From: Marisediminitalea oceani
GTDB taxonomy: Bacteria > Pseudomonadota > Gammaproteobacteria > Enterobacterales > Alteromonadaceae
DNA length: 64,000 bases
Assembly (NCBI RefSeq): GCF_003731635.1
Contig: NZ_RCUA01000053.1
Span: forward strand, 1 to 64,000
Reading direction: 5' to 3'
Shown here: positions 53,281 through 62,623 of the stretch, one piece after another
Numbering within the stretch: the stretch's first letter is position 1
Layout of the letters: every line of letters starts with the position of its first letter
Notes under the pieces: generated by a model
Told to the model about the DNA's origin: nothing
The model's input: only the letters and a program-made list of their open reading frames with translations
The model's database searches: none
Made by a program: the position numbers and the translations under genes

Positions 53281-56163
53281 ATGTTAAAAATAAAAACGAC
53301 TTTACTGGCCATGAGCATAATGACAGTGCTCGGCTGCAGCGACAGTACCGTGACGACTCAGCAAAGCACTACGGCCCCGGAAGCAGCCGCTACACAGGCT
53401 GTTGATAACGAATCAGCATCACTGAGTGTGGATTATGAAAGCTATGAACTGGATAACGGCCTGACGGTAGTGCTACACGTCGATAAGTCTGATCCCATTG
53501 TGGCCATGGCCACCGTGGTGCATGTCGGCTCCAACCGGGAAAAGCCAGGCCGCACCGGCTTTGCCCACTTCTTTGAGCATATGTCATTTAACGACTCAGA
53601 AAATGTGCCTAAAGGGGCTAACCGTAAAATGATCCCCGAGCTCGGCGGTACCCGCAACGGCGGCACCTGGAGTGACGGCACCATTTACTACGAAGTTGTA
53701 CCAAAAGACGCCTTTGATAAGCTTTTGTGGATAGATTCTGACCGCCTGGGTTATATGATAAATACAGTAGATCAGGGCACTCTGGAACGCGAAAAGCAGG
53801 TAGTTAAAAATGAGAAGCGCCAACGGGTAGACAACCGCCCCTATGGCCATATGGGCCATGTGGTCAGAAAAGCCCTTTACCCAACCGACCATCCCTATAA
53901 CTGGACGGTAATTGGCGATCTGGAAGACCTGCAGGCGGCCACGCTGGACGACGTTCGTGAGTTTTACAATCAGTTTTATATGCCAGCCAATGCCACTTTA
54001 GTTATCGCCGGTGACATTGATATTGCACAAACCAAAGAGAAAGTGGCCAAATGGTTTGGCGAAATTAAATCCGGTGAGCCAAGCCCTGCCCTTGAGCCAC
54101 AACCGGTAAGCCTTGAAGCCGACAAAAAACTCTATCATTTAGACAATTTTGCCAAGCTTCCGCTATTGCGCCTTACCTATCCCACGGTTGAACAATATAC
54201 CGATGATGCTTATGCACTGGATGCCCTGGCCCGCCTGCTCAGCGATGGCAAAAATGCCGTGCTTTATAAAACTCTGGTAGAAGAGCTAAAACTAGCGCCA
54301 CGTCCAAGCGCGTGGTCTGACACTAATGAGATTGCCGGCAGTTTTGCGATTAACGTACAAGCCAATGCCGATGTGCCTCTCGATAAAGTGTATGCCGGGA
54401 TCCAGCAGGCCCTTGATGACTTTGCTGAAAACGGCTTTACTGACGCTCAGCTGCAGCGCATCAAAGCGGAACAGGAAACCGCATTCTATTACAATATCGA
54501 AAGTATTCTGGATAAAGCACTGCAACTGGGGATCTACAACGAATACGCTGGTTCACCAGGCTTTATCGAGCAGGACATTGCCAATATTCAGGCGGTGACC
54601 CGCGAAGACATCATGCGCGTGTTTAAGCAATACGTGTATAACCAGCCTGCTATTGTGGCATCTTTTGTACCTAAGGAGCAGCCAGACCTGGTACTCACCG
54701 GTTCCAGCAAAGCACCGGTGGAAGAAGAAGAAATTGTTGCGGGCAGCGAACCGGAGTTTGAGGAAAAGCCGGTTGAGTATACTAAAACGCCCACCAAGCA
54801 CGACCGCTCAGAGCCGCCTCTGACTGAGCTGCCGACCCTTACCACACCAGATATCTGGCATCAGTCAATGGATAATGGCGTGAAGGTGATTGGTATTACC
54901 AGCAACGAGCTGCCAGTGGTTAACTTCTCCCTGACAATCGATGGCGGACAGTGGCTGGATCCCAAAGGGAAAGCCGGTACTGCATCGCTGATGGCGCAAT
55001 TACTTAACGAAGGCACGGCGAATAAAACGCCACAGCAACTGGAACAGGCAATTGGCCAGTTAGGCGCCCAACTTTCCATCTCTGCCGATCGTGAAAGCAT
55101 TGAGCTATCCGGCCGCGTATTAGCCAAACATTACCCCGCCCTGATGGAGCTGGCAGCAGAGATGTTGTTATCACCACGTTGGGATGAGAATGAATTTGAA
55201 CGCCTTAAATCGGCCAGCTTAACCCGGATTAAACGGGATGAAGGAAACGCCGCGCGGATTGCCAGCAACGTGTTTGCTCACCTGCTATATGGCGATAACC
55301 ATGTTGCCGGGCAGCCTATGGGTGGCACTCAGGCCAGTGTTGAGAGCATTACTCTGGCTGATGTTAAGGCCTATTACGAGAAGGTGATGTCACCGAAGCA
55401 GGCTACATTGCATGTGGTAGGTGCGCTGAGCCCGGAGGAAGCTGTAACGGCAGCAGCACCTGTGAAGCAATGGCAGGGGGAAGCGGTGGCACTGCCAGCA
55501 CAACCTGAAGTTTCACCGGTAGATAAACCAGTGGTTTACTTTGTTGATGTGCCAGATGCCAAACAATCGGTCATTTATGTTGGCAAGCCGGTATTACCAG
55601 CTTCCGATCCTGACTTTTTTGCCATTGACTTTGCTAATGAGCGACTCGGCGGCGGAATGAGTGCACGCCTCGGTCAGACGCTGCGTATCCAGAAGGGTTA
55701 TACCTATGGCGCGTATTCTTATCTGCCAGCCGCACAATATCAGGTGCCCTTTATTGCAGCCTCTCAGGTGCGAACCAATGTGACGTTAGAATCACTGCAA
55801 ATTTTCAAAAATCTGATTGGTCAGTATCAGCCCACCTATCTGGAAGAAGACTTGGCCACCGCCAAAAATATGGTCATCAAAGCTAACTCGAGACGCTTTG
55901 AGACGCTGGATAGTCAGCTCAACATGCTTGAGGAAATCAGCCGTCTGGGATTAGAGGATAATTACATCGCTACCCAGCAGGAGTTTGTGCAGAACGCATC
56001 GCTTAAGGATATTCATCAGGTCATTAAACAACACCTTAATGAGCAACAAATGATTTATCTGGTGGTAGGTGATGCCGAAACACAGCTTGAGCGAATCAAA
56101 GAGCTTGGCTACGGTGAGCCGGTAGAACTGGATATTTACGGGGAGCCGGTAAATCCCATCTAA
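53281..56163 (+). CDS. M16 family zinc metallopeptidase, lipoprotein
   Basis: 960 residues, two tandem M16 units. The first unit has the inverted zinc motif FAHFFEHMSF with its downstream Glu in TLEREKQVVKNEKRQ; the second unit lacks the motif, as is usual. The signal peptide ends in a lipobox (MTVLGC), so it is a lipoprotein of the periplasm. Degrades peptides. Followed by a terminator and REP-like repeats. Confidence 0.92.
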   Translation: MLKIKTTLLAMSIMTVLGCSDSTVTTQQSTTAPEAAATQAVDNESASLSVDYESYELDNGLTVVLHVDKSDPIVAMATVVHVGSNREKPGRTGFAHFFEHMSFNDSENVPKGANRKMIPELGGTRNGGTWSDGTIYYEVVPKDAFDKLLWIDSDRLGYMINTVDQGTLEREKQVVKNEKRQRVDNRPYGHMGHVVRKALYPTDHPYNWTVIGDLEDLQAATLDDVREFYNQFYMPANATLVIAGDIDIAQTKEKVAKWFGEIKSGEPSPALEPQPVSLEADKKLYHLDNFAKLPLLRLTYPTVEQYTDDAYALDALARLLSDGKNAVLYKTLVEELKLAPRPSAWSDTNEIAGSFAINVQANADVPLDKVYAGIQQALDDFAENGFTDAQLQRIKAEQETAFYYNIESILDKALQLGIYNEYAGSPGFIEQDIANIQAVTREDIMRVFKQYVYNQPAIVASFVPKEQPDLVLTGSSKAPVEEEEIVAGSEPEFEEKPVEYTKTPTKHDRSEPPLTELPTLTTPDIWHQSMDNGVKVIGITSNELPVVNFSLTIDGGQWLDPKGKAGTASLMAQLLNEGTANKTPQQLEQAIGQLGAQLSISADRESIELSGRVLAKHYPALMELAAEMLLSPRWDENEFERLKSASLTRIKRDEGNAARIASNVFAHLLYGDNHVAGQPMGGTQASVESITLADVKAYYEKVMSPKQATLHVVGALSPEEAVTAAAPVKQWQGEAVALPAQPEVSPVDKPVVYFVDVPDAKQSVIYVGKPVLPASDPDFFAIDFANERLGGGMSARLGQTLRIQKGYTYGAYSYLPAAQYQVPFIAASQVRTNVTLESLQIFKNLIGQYQPTYLEEDLATAKNMVIKANSRRFETLDSQLNMLEEISRLGLEDNYIATQQEFVQNASLKDIHQVIKQHLNEQQMIYLVVGDAETQLERIKELGYGEPVELDIYGEPVNPI

Positions 56164-56173
56164 AAAGATAAAA

Positions 56174-56212
56174 ATCAAGGGGTCAGAGTCCTAAATCAAG
56201 GGGTCAGAGTCC
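56174..56212. repeat. Two direct copies of ATCAAGGGGTCAGAGTCC
   Basis: Copies at 56174-56191 and 56195-56212. The GGGGTCAGAGTCC unit is a widespread REP-like sequence of gammaproteobacteria linked to RAYT (REP-associated) transposases. No RAYT gene in the window. Confidence 0.75.
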
Positions 56213-56266
56213 TTGGACTAATCCCATCTAAATTAATGTTGACCAAAACTGTTGAGTAAAAAGACG

Positions 56267-56290
56267 AAAAGCGCCATACGGCGCTTTTCT
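56267..56290 (+). terminator. Terminator after the M16 peptidase gene
   Basis: AAAAGCGCC-ATAC-GGCGCTTTT hairpin with a T-run, between the two REP-like blocks. It may work in both directions because pspC ends on the opposite strand. Confidence 0.8.
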
Positions 56291-56299
56291 TATCTAAAG

Positions 56300-56340
56300 G
56301 ATCAAGGTGGTCAGAGTTCATGGACTCTGACCCCTTGATC
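56300..56340. repeat. REP-like inverted pair (palindrome) of the same unit
   Basis: ATCAAGGTGGTCAGAGTT, a short gap, then GGACTCTGACCCCTTGAT. The two arms pair almost perfectly into a hairpin, as in paired REP elements. Confidence 0.75.
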
Positions 56341-56350
56341 TGGGTTAGCT

Positions 56351-56794
56351 TTACAAGCGGCTAATTTCGCGATTTAACTGATACTCACGTGATGTCACGT
56401 AGGTTTCCATTTTGCGTAACCGCGATTCAATGGTTTGAAAGCGGTTGGTAATATCGTGAAAGGCCTGACGAGGCGGCTCTCCTGCCTGCCACACACGGGT
56501 TTTCACTTCCACTTTGTCGTTATTACCAGAACCGGAATTTCTCCAGCCTTTACCACTTACTTCAACCGGTTGACTGTAATTCATCGCTTCCGGGTTTTGC
56601 GGCTTCTTGTCAAAAATGAACCAGCACGCTACATAACTTACTAAAACAAATGGGCCAGCCAGTAGGAAAAACGCGGTTACCGTTAAAATTCGTACCAGCC
56701 ACACTTCCAAACCGAAGTACTCTGCGATGCCGGCGCAAACGCCGGCTATACGACCGTGCTTGGCGTCACGGTAAATGGTTTTCTTACTGTTCAT
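56351..56794 (-). CDS. pspC: Phage shock protein C
   Basis: About 147 residues. The N-terminal PspC domain has GRIAGVCAGIAEYFGLEVWL followed by a membrane helix; the tail is a coiled coil. It activates psp expression under envelope stress. The ATG at 56794 overlaps the pspB stop (ATGA). Confidence 0.93.
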   Translation of the reverse strand: MNSKKTIYRDAKHGRIAGVCAGIAEYFGLEVWLVRILTVTAFFLLAGPFVLVSYVACWFIFDKKPQNPEAMNYSQPVEVSGKGWRNSGSGNNDKVEVKTRVWQAGEPPRQAFHDITNRFQTIESRLRKMETYVTSREYQLNREISRL

Positions 56795-57030
56795 GCCCGG
56801 TTCCTCCATTCAGGTGCTTCTGAGTCTAAAATAGCCTCCAGCGTTTGAATTCGCTCTGACATCGCTTCCGCTTTGCCCGCTAGTTCCTGCAATGCAACCT
56901 GCTCTTCGGCTGACAGTCCCTGGCTGACTTGCTTTTTACTGCGGTAATGCAGGATTAGCCAGATAGGGGCCACAAAAATCAAAAAGATGATCAGTGGTGC
57001 CAGTATGAGTGCAACAATATCTCCGTCCAT
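56791..57030 (-). CDS. pspB: Phage shock protein B
   Basis: 79 residues: N-terminal membrane helix (LAPLIIFLIFVAPIWLIL) and a cytosolic coiled coil. Partner of PspC in relieving PspA control of PspF. GGAGG lies ahead of its ATG. Confidence 0.92.
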   Translation of the reverse strand: MDGDIVALILAPLIIFLIFVAPIWLILHYRSKKQVSQGLSAEEQVALQELAGKAEAMSERIQTLEAILDSEAPEWRNRA

Positions 57031-57085
57031 TTTAATACCTCCGGTCAGAAGTGCTGAGTTCCCCCAGCCAATAAACTATAATCAG

Positions 57086-57778
57086 TTATTTAGATTTTGC
57101 TGTCTTTGCAGCAGGCTTATCAGCCTTTTTCATCTTCGCCTTCAGCGCTTCTAACTCATCATTAATTTTGTCGCCGGCTTCCAGCTCGGCAAATTCGTCC
57201 TGCAGGGTTTTCTTGCCCAGGTCATAGGCTTCCACCTGCGATTCAATATCATCAATTTTACGCTCATACTGATCAAAGCGACCCATTGCCTCATCAATCT
57301 TACTGCTGTCGAGGGTTTTACGCACCTCAAGGCGTGATGATGCGGTTTTCTGGCGCATCAGAATGGTTTTCTGACGAGCTTTGGCATCTGCCAGCTTTTC
57401 CTGCAACTGGACGATTTCGTCCTGCAATTTGCTTATTTGCTCCTCTACCGCGGTTAACTCAGCGGTGAGAACATCAGCGGCTTCCTGACATTTTTTCTTT
57501 TCCTGCAGCGCTGACCGGGCCAGATCTTCACGGTCTTTACTCAGGGCAAACTCCGCTTTGTTCTGCCAGTCGGCAGCATCCGATTCCATTTTGCCAATTT
57601 GAGAAGCAATTTCCTTTTTGTTCGCAATGGTCTTGGCTGACGCAGAACGAACCTCAACGAGTGTGTCTTCCATTTCCTGAATAATCAGACGAACCATTTT
57701 TTCAGGATCTTCGGCTTTATCCAGTAACGCGTTAATATTTGAGTTCACAATGTCTGTGAAACGAGAGAAGATACCCAT
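57086..57778 (-). CDS. pspA: Phage shock protein A
   Basis: 230 residues, mostly coiled coil with the start MGIFSRFTDIVNSNINALLD of the PspA/IM30 family. Binds stressed membranes and inhibits PspF. First gene of pspABC, divergent from pspF. Confidence 0.95.
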   Translation of the reverse strand: MGIFSRFTDIVNSNINALLDKAEDPEKMVRLIIQEMEDTLVEVRSASAKTIANKKEIASQIGKMESDAADWQNKAEFALSKDREDLARSALQEKKKCQEAADVLTAELTAVEEQISKLQDEIVQLQEKLADAKARQKTILMRQKTASSRLEVRKTLDSSKIDEAMGRFDQYERKIDDIESQVEAYDLGKKTLQDEFAELEAGDKINDELEALKAKMKKADKPAAKTAKSK

Positions 57779-57841
57779 AATTATTTACCTCTAGCGCGTG
57801 TTAAACATGTGGATTAACTTGGTTTCAACTTGTACTAACAC

Positions 57842-57859
57842 ATACAAATACCGCGCCAA
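57842..57859 (-). promoter_or_regulatory. Candidate sigma-54 promoter of pspABC
   Basis: On the minus strand TTGGCGCGGTATTTGTAT, with TGGC at -24 and TTGT at -12. It has GT in place of the invariant GC at -12, so it is imperfect. Located 64 bp before pspA and divergent from its activator pspF, as expected. Confidence 0.55.
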
Positions 57860-57984
57860 CTCACAAGAATAAACTAAAACATTGAATTTATTAGCGAATA
57901 TTTAATATCAATAAACGCTGTAATCAACAATCCTTTTAATCTACACTATTAATTGGTCGATTTGGCTACTTTTTGAGGGAATTA

Positions 57985-59094
57985 ATGAGTCGTTTTCGCC
58001 AGCAAGATAATTTACTTGGCCAGGCTAACAGTTTTTTAGAGGTTTTAGAGCAGGTTTCACAAATTGCCCCGCTCAATAAACCTGTGCTCATTATCGGTGA
58101 ACGTGGTACCGGTAAAGAGCTGATTGCAGCGCGTTTGCATTTTTTGTCGCAGCGTTGGGATCAAAACTATGTAAAGTTAAACTGTGCCGCATTGAATGAG
58201 AATTTGCTGGAAAGCGAGCTCTTTGGTTATGAGGCTGGTGCCTTTACCGGCGCGGGTAAACGCCGCGAAGGCCGGTTCGAACTGGCGCATACCGGCACCC
58301 TGTTTCTGGATGAACTGGCCAATACCTCCGGTTTGATTCAGGAAAAGCTCCTGCGAGTCATCGAATACGGTGAATTTGAGCGTGTTGGGGGTAACAAAAC
58401 GCTTAAGGTAGATGTGCGTTTAGTAGCCGCCACCAACGAAGACCTCCCGGCGCTGGCCGACAGCGGCGAGTTTCGTGCCGACCTGCTCGACCGACTGGCC
58501 TTTGATGTAATTACCATCCCACCACTGCGTGAGCGCCAGGAAGACATTATGTTACTGGCTGAAACCTTTGCCATTAATATGGCGCGGGAACTGGAAATGG
58601 AGCTGTTCAGCGGCTTTACCGAAAAAGCCAAGCGTACCCTGCTTGAATATGACTGGCCGGGTAATATCCGTGAGCTTAAAAATGTCGTGGAGCGCGCCGT
58701 ATACCGCTGTAACAACCCTCATTTGCCGGTCCATGAAATTATTCTCGATCCCTTTGAGTCGGCATTTCGGCCAAAAGGGCGAGTTAAAACCCAGGACAGA
58801 ATCTCTGCACCTGCCGAGCAGTCAGAAGCGAAATCTACATCCAGCATCAGCGACACCGCTGTCGCTGCTGAACCTGTGGCCCCGGCGGCACCGGTAACGC
58901 CTGCCACAGAGTATCCGGTGGATCTGAAGAATCTATCGCAGCAGTATGAAATCGAACTGATTCAGCAAGCTTTGGCTGACAGTCAGTACAATCAAAAGAA
59001 AACGGCCGAGAAACTCAGCCTGACCTATCACCAGTTGCGGGGCTACCTTAAAAAGTACAACCTGCTCGACTCTGCGGCCACCGAGGAAGAGTAA
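57985..59094 (+). CDS. pspF: PspF sigma-54 activator
   Basis: About 369 residues: AAA+ domain with GERGTGKELI Walker A near residue 38, the sigma-54 contact loop GAFTGA near 85 and a C-terminal Fis-like HTH. No receiver domain, as in PspF. ATG at 57985 has GAGGG ahead. An Ala/Pro-rich linker lengthens the region before the HTH. It ends 2 bp before sapA. Confidence 0.93.
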   Translation: MSRFRQQDNLLGQANSFLEVLEQVSQIAPLNKPVLIIGERGTGKELIAARLHFLSQRWDQNYVKLNCAALNENLLESELFGYEAGAFTGAGKRREGRFELAHTGTLFLDELANTSGLIQEKLLRVIEYGEFERVGGNKTLKVDVRLVAATNEDLPALADSGEFRADLLDRLAFDVITIPPLRERQEDIMLLAETFAINMARELEMELFSGFTEKAKRTLLEYDWPGNIRELKNVVERAVYRCNNPHLPVHEIILDPFESAFRPKGRVKTQDRISAPAEQSEAKSTSSISDTAVAAEPVAPAAPVTPATEYPVDLKNLSQQYEIELIQQALADSQYNQKKTAEKLSLTYHQLRGYLKKYNLLDSAATEEE

Positions 59095-59096
59095 TC

Positions 59097-60719
59097 ATGC
59101 ACAAGTGGTTGGTCTGGCCGGTGATTTCAACAGCTTTGCTGACATTACTGGGTGGCTGCTCGCCGCAAAAATACAGTGCAAACTATACTAACGGTCTGGT
59201 GTATTGTTCCGAAAGCGATCCCATTTCGATGAATCCGCAGCTCGATACCTCGACCACTACTGCCGATGCCACTGCCCATCAGATATACGACCGACTGCTT
59301 GAGTTTGATACCGAGAGCGGCCGTATCCGCCCATCACTGGCAACCAGTTGGTCAGTTAGCGATGACGGGCTTCTATACCATTTTTCATTGCGCCGGGATG
59401 TAAAATTTCACACCACCGATTACTTCACGCCCGGTCGCCCCTTCGATGCCAGTGATGTACTGTTTTCTTTTAACCGCTGGCGATTACCTCAACACAGCTT
59501 TCATAAAGTTTCAGGCGGATATTACCCCTACTTTGAATCACTGGGACTGGCCGACAATATTGCTGATATTAAAGCAGTATCGCCCTATGAAGTGGAAATT
59601 AGCTTAAAGCAACGGGACAGCTCATTCCTGGCCAACATTGCCAGTGATTTCTCGGTAATCCTGTCTGCCGAGTATGCGGATTTGCTGATGTCCCAGGGCA
59701 TCCCGGAAAGAATCGACCGACTCCCCATTGGCACCGGCCCTTATCAGTATGCCGATTATCAGAAAAACCATTACATCCGGTATGATGTCAATAACGATTA
59801 CTGGCAAGGCACCCCGGCAAGCAAAGCGCTGATATTCGATATTACCCCTAAGAGCTCATTGCGCCTGGCAAAATTGATGACCGGCGAATGCGATGCCGTG
59901 GCCTTTCCGGCCCGGGTTGATCACCAAATCATCCGTGAACGGGAAGATTTAGTGCTGGCCGAGAAAGCCGGCCTGAACATTGGTTTTTGGGCTTTCAATA
60001 CCGAACGCCCGCCGTTTGATAACCCATCAGTGCGCAAAGCTCTCGCCTACGCTATTGATAAAAACACCCTGATTGAAGCAGTATATTTTGACAGCGCGAC
60101 CCGCGCTAAATCGCTGTTACCGGCTGCCAGCTGGGCTTACCAGGCGGATGCCCAGGATACCGGCTATAATCCGGTTCTGGCCCGGCAACTGCTGGATGAA
60201 GCTGGCATAGAGCCTGGTTTTACCATGTCTGTCTGGGCAATTCCCGTGGAGCGGGCCTACAACCCCAATGCGCAGAAGATGGCAGAGCTGATTCAGCGTT
60301 ACCTGGCCGATATTGAAGTAGAGGTGAATATTGTCAGTTACGACTGGTCTACCTTCCGCCGCCAGTTGCGCCTCGGCAACCACGATTCGGTACTGATAGG
60401 CTGGTCGGCAGATAACGGCGATCCGGATAACTTCTATCGGCCATTATTAAGTTGTGATGCCATTCCCTCGGGCACCAATCGCGCCCGCTGGTGTAATCCG
60501 GCCTATGATGAAATCCTCGACCGGGCGATTCAAACCGAAGACGTTGACATCCGCAAAGCATTATATTTTCAGGCCAACGAACTGCTGTTCGATAAACTGC
60601 CAATGGTACCAATAGCCCATGCTTTGCGGTATCAGGCTTATCGTGAAGAACTAAATGGTATGGTGATTAACCCTTATGGCGGTGTCAGACTGGGCGGGGT
60701 AACCAAGCAACGTGATTAG
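59097..60719 (+). CDS. sapA: SapA peptide ABC transporter substrate-binding lipoprotein
   Basis: 540 residues. Signal with lipobox LLGGC, then an oligopeptide-binding protein (SBP family 5): VYCSESDPISMNPQLDTSTT and YDRLLEFD near the start. First gene of sapABCDF, directly after pspF. Sap systems are tied to antimicrobial peptide resistance and peptide uptake. Confidence 0.92.
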   Translation: MHKWLVWPVISTALLTLLGGCSPQKYSANYTNGLVYCSESDPISMNPQLDTSTTTADATAHQIYDRLLEFDTESGRIRPSLATSWSVSDDGLLYHFSLRRDVKFHTTDYFTPGRPFDASDVLFSFNRWRLPQHSFHKVSGGYYPYFESLGLADNIADIKAVSPYEVEISLKQRDSSFLANIASDFSVILSAEYADLLMSQGIPERIDRLPIGTGPYQYADYQKNHYIRYDVNNDYWQGTPASKALIFDITPKSSLRLAKLMTGECDAVAFPARVDHQIIREREDLVLAEKAGLNIGFWAFNTERPPFDNPSVRKALAYAIDKNTLIEAVYFDSATRAKSLLPAASWAYQADAQDTGYNPVLARQLLDEAGIEPGFTMSVWAIPVERAYNPNAQKMAELIQRYLADIEVEVNIVSYDWSTFRRQLRLGNHDSVLIGWSADNGDPDNFYRPLLSCDAIPSGTNRARWCNPAYDEILDRAIQTEDVDIRKALYFQANELLFDKLPMVPIAHALRYQAYREELNGMVINPYGGVRLGGVTKQRD

Positions 60720-61743
60720 GATCCTGTTTCGCTATACTATTTTATTCAGCCTGACTTTACTGTCACTGAGTGCCCTGTCGTTTTCACTGATCTACCTGTT
60801 TCCTGCAGAGCCGGTGACTACCTTAACCGGTATTACGCCACAAAACCTGATCCAGCACGAAGCGCTGATGAATCAGTACCATCTTAATAACAGCGTCATT
60901 GTGCAGTTTGCCGACTACCTCAGCGAGCTCTTTGCCGGTAACTGGGGAGTTAGCCTGATTTCCGGCCAGCCACTGTCAAAGGAAATTATGCTGGCGTTGC
61001 CCGCTACCATTGAGCTCAGTGCCTGTGCCATGTTTATTGTGGTTTTGGTAGGCATACCACTGGGTTGCTACAGCGGTTTGCGTGCTTACAGCGCCACTGA
61101 TTTTACCATTAACTCAATTAGCGTAACGGCGTACTCTGTACCGGTATTCTGGCTGGCTGTACTGTTTATTTTAACCTTTAGCCTGCAATTTGGCTGGTTA
61201 CCGCTGTCTGGACGAATTAACCTGTTATTTGATATTCCGCCGAAAACCGGCTTCCTGATGATTGATATATTATTGGCTGATAACGTCGATAAAGCGGCGG
61301 CTTTCAGCGATGCCCTGTTGCACCTGATCCTGCCCGTACTTTCCATTGCGTTTATGTCTACTGCATCGATGATCAGAATAACCCGGCGCTCTATTATCGA
61401 TGTGCTGAATAAACCTTTCATCATTGCCGCACGCTCCAAAGGCCTATCCAGCAAGCAGATATTTTTCCGCCATGTGTTGCGTAATGCCCTGTTGCCCATT
61501 CTGCCGCTGATGGCCATGCAGATCACTACCCTGATCACCAATGCAATGATTGTGGAAACCTTGTTTTCCTGGCCTGGCATTGGCAACTGGCTGATTCAGG
61601 CCATATATCAGCGGGATTATTCTGCATTGCGTATGGGCATGCTGGCCGTTTCGACGCTGGTGGTGATGATCACCATTGCCATTGATTTATTTAACCGTTT
61701 AATCGATCCAAGCAGGGAAAAATACGAAAGTGTCACGATTTAG
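60712..61743 (+). CDS. sapB: SapB ABC transporter permease
   Basis: 343 residues with about six membrane helices and the permease EAA-like region IIAARSKGLSSKQIFFRHVL. The GTG start overlaps sapA by 8 bases. Inner-membrane channel half. Confidence 0.92.
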   Translation: MIRILFRYTILFSLTLLSLSALSFSLIYLFPAEPVTTLTGITPQNLIQHEALMNQYHLNNSVIVQFADYLSELFAGNWGVSLISGQPLSKEIMLALPATIELSACAMFIVVLVGIPLGCYSGLRAYSATDFTINSISVTAYSVPVFWLAVLFILTFSLQFGWLPLSGRINLLFDIPPKTGFLMIDILLADNVDKAAAFSDALLHLILPVLSIAFMSTASMIRITRRSIIDVLNKPFIIAARSKGLSSKQIFFRHVLRNALLPILPLMAMQITTLITNAMIVETLFSWPGIGNWLIQAIYQRDYSALRMGMLAVSTLVVMITIAIDLFNRLIDPSREKYESVTI

Positions 61744-62623
61744 CCTCTACGATGATGAAGCCCATCCGTCGCCGTGGCAACACACCTGGCGGGCGTTTAA
61801 GTCCAGTCATATTGCTTTGGTCGGGCTGGCCGTATTGTTGTTATTTGTATTTTTCGCCTTTTTTGCCCCCCTGGTTGCGCCTTACAACCCTGCTTACCAG
61901 AATACCGAAGCATTACTGATCCCGCCAAGCTGGGCGCCTAACGGCTCGATTACTCATCTGTTTGGTACCGATGCGCTGGGCCGGGACTTATTCTCACGCA
62001 TTATGTATGGCTGCCGGGTTACTTTCGGTACCAGTTTGCTGGTAGTCATTATTGCCATGCTGGTTGGCGTCACCATTGGCACCGTAGCCGGTATGCTAAG
62101 CGGAGTTCGCTCCAGTGTGGTTAACCACCTGCTGGATGCGCTGATGGCCATCCCCACCCTGTTGATAGCCATTATCATTGTTGGCATTCTGGGTAGTGGT
62201 CTGGTGAACAGTATGTGGGCTATTACGCTGGCGCTAATCCCGCAGTTTGTGCACCATACCCGCTCGTTTGTGCGCGGCGAAATGAAAAAAGACTATATCC
62301 AGTCGTCTACGCTTGATGGCGCCAGCAATCTGCAGCTCTTTTACCACTCCATCTTACCCAATATGATTGAAATGCTGGTGGTACAGGGCACTCTGGCCCT
62401 GTCTATTGCGGTAATCGATATCAGCGCACTGGGCTTTTTAAACCTTGGTGCACAAGCACCACTGCCAGAGCTGGGAGCTATTCTGGCCACTGGTCTGGAC
62501 GCCGGTTACCTGGCCCCCTGGAATATTGCCATTCCTGGTGTGACGATATTTCTGATGGTATTGTCAATTACTATAGTAGGTGACGGACTGCGTTCTGCGC
62601 TACGCAAACGGGTGAATCGCTAA
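61730..62623 (+). CDS. sapC: SapC ABC transporter permease
   Basis: 297 residues with permease motif FVRGEMKKDYIQSSTLDGAS. GTG start at 61730 overlaps sapB by 14 bases. Second channel half. Confidence 0.92.
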   Translation: MSRFSLYDDEAHPSPWQHTWRAFKSSHIALVGLAVLLLFVFFAFFAPLVAPYNPAYQNTEALLIPPSWAPNGSITHLFGTDALGRDLFSRIMYGCRVTFGTSLLVVIIAMLVGVTIGTVAGMLSGVRSSVVNHLLDALMAIPTLLIAIIIVGILGSGLVNSMWAITLALIPQFVHHTRSFVRGEMKKDYIQSSTLDGASNLQLFYHSILPNMIEMLVVQGTLALSIAVIDISALGFLNLGAQAPLPELGAILATGLDAGYLAPWNIAIPGVTIFLMVLSITIVGDGLRSALRKRVNR

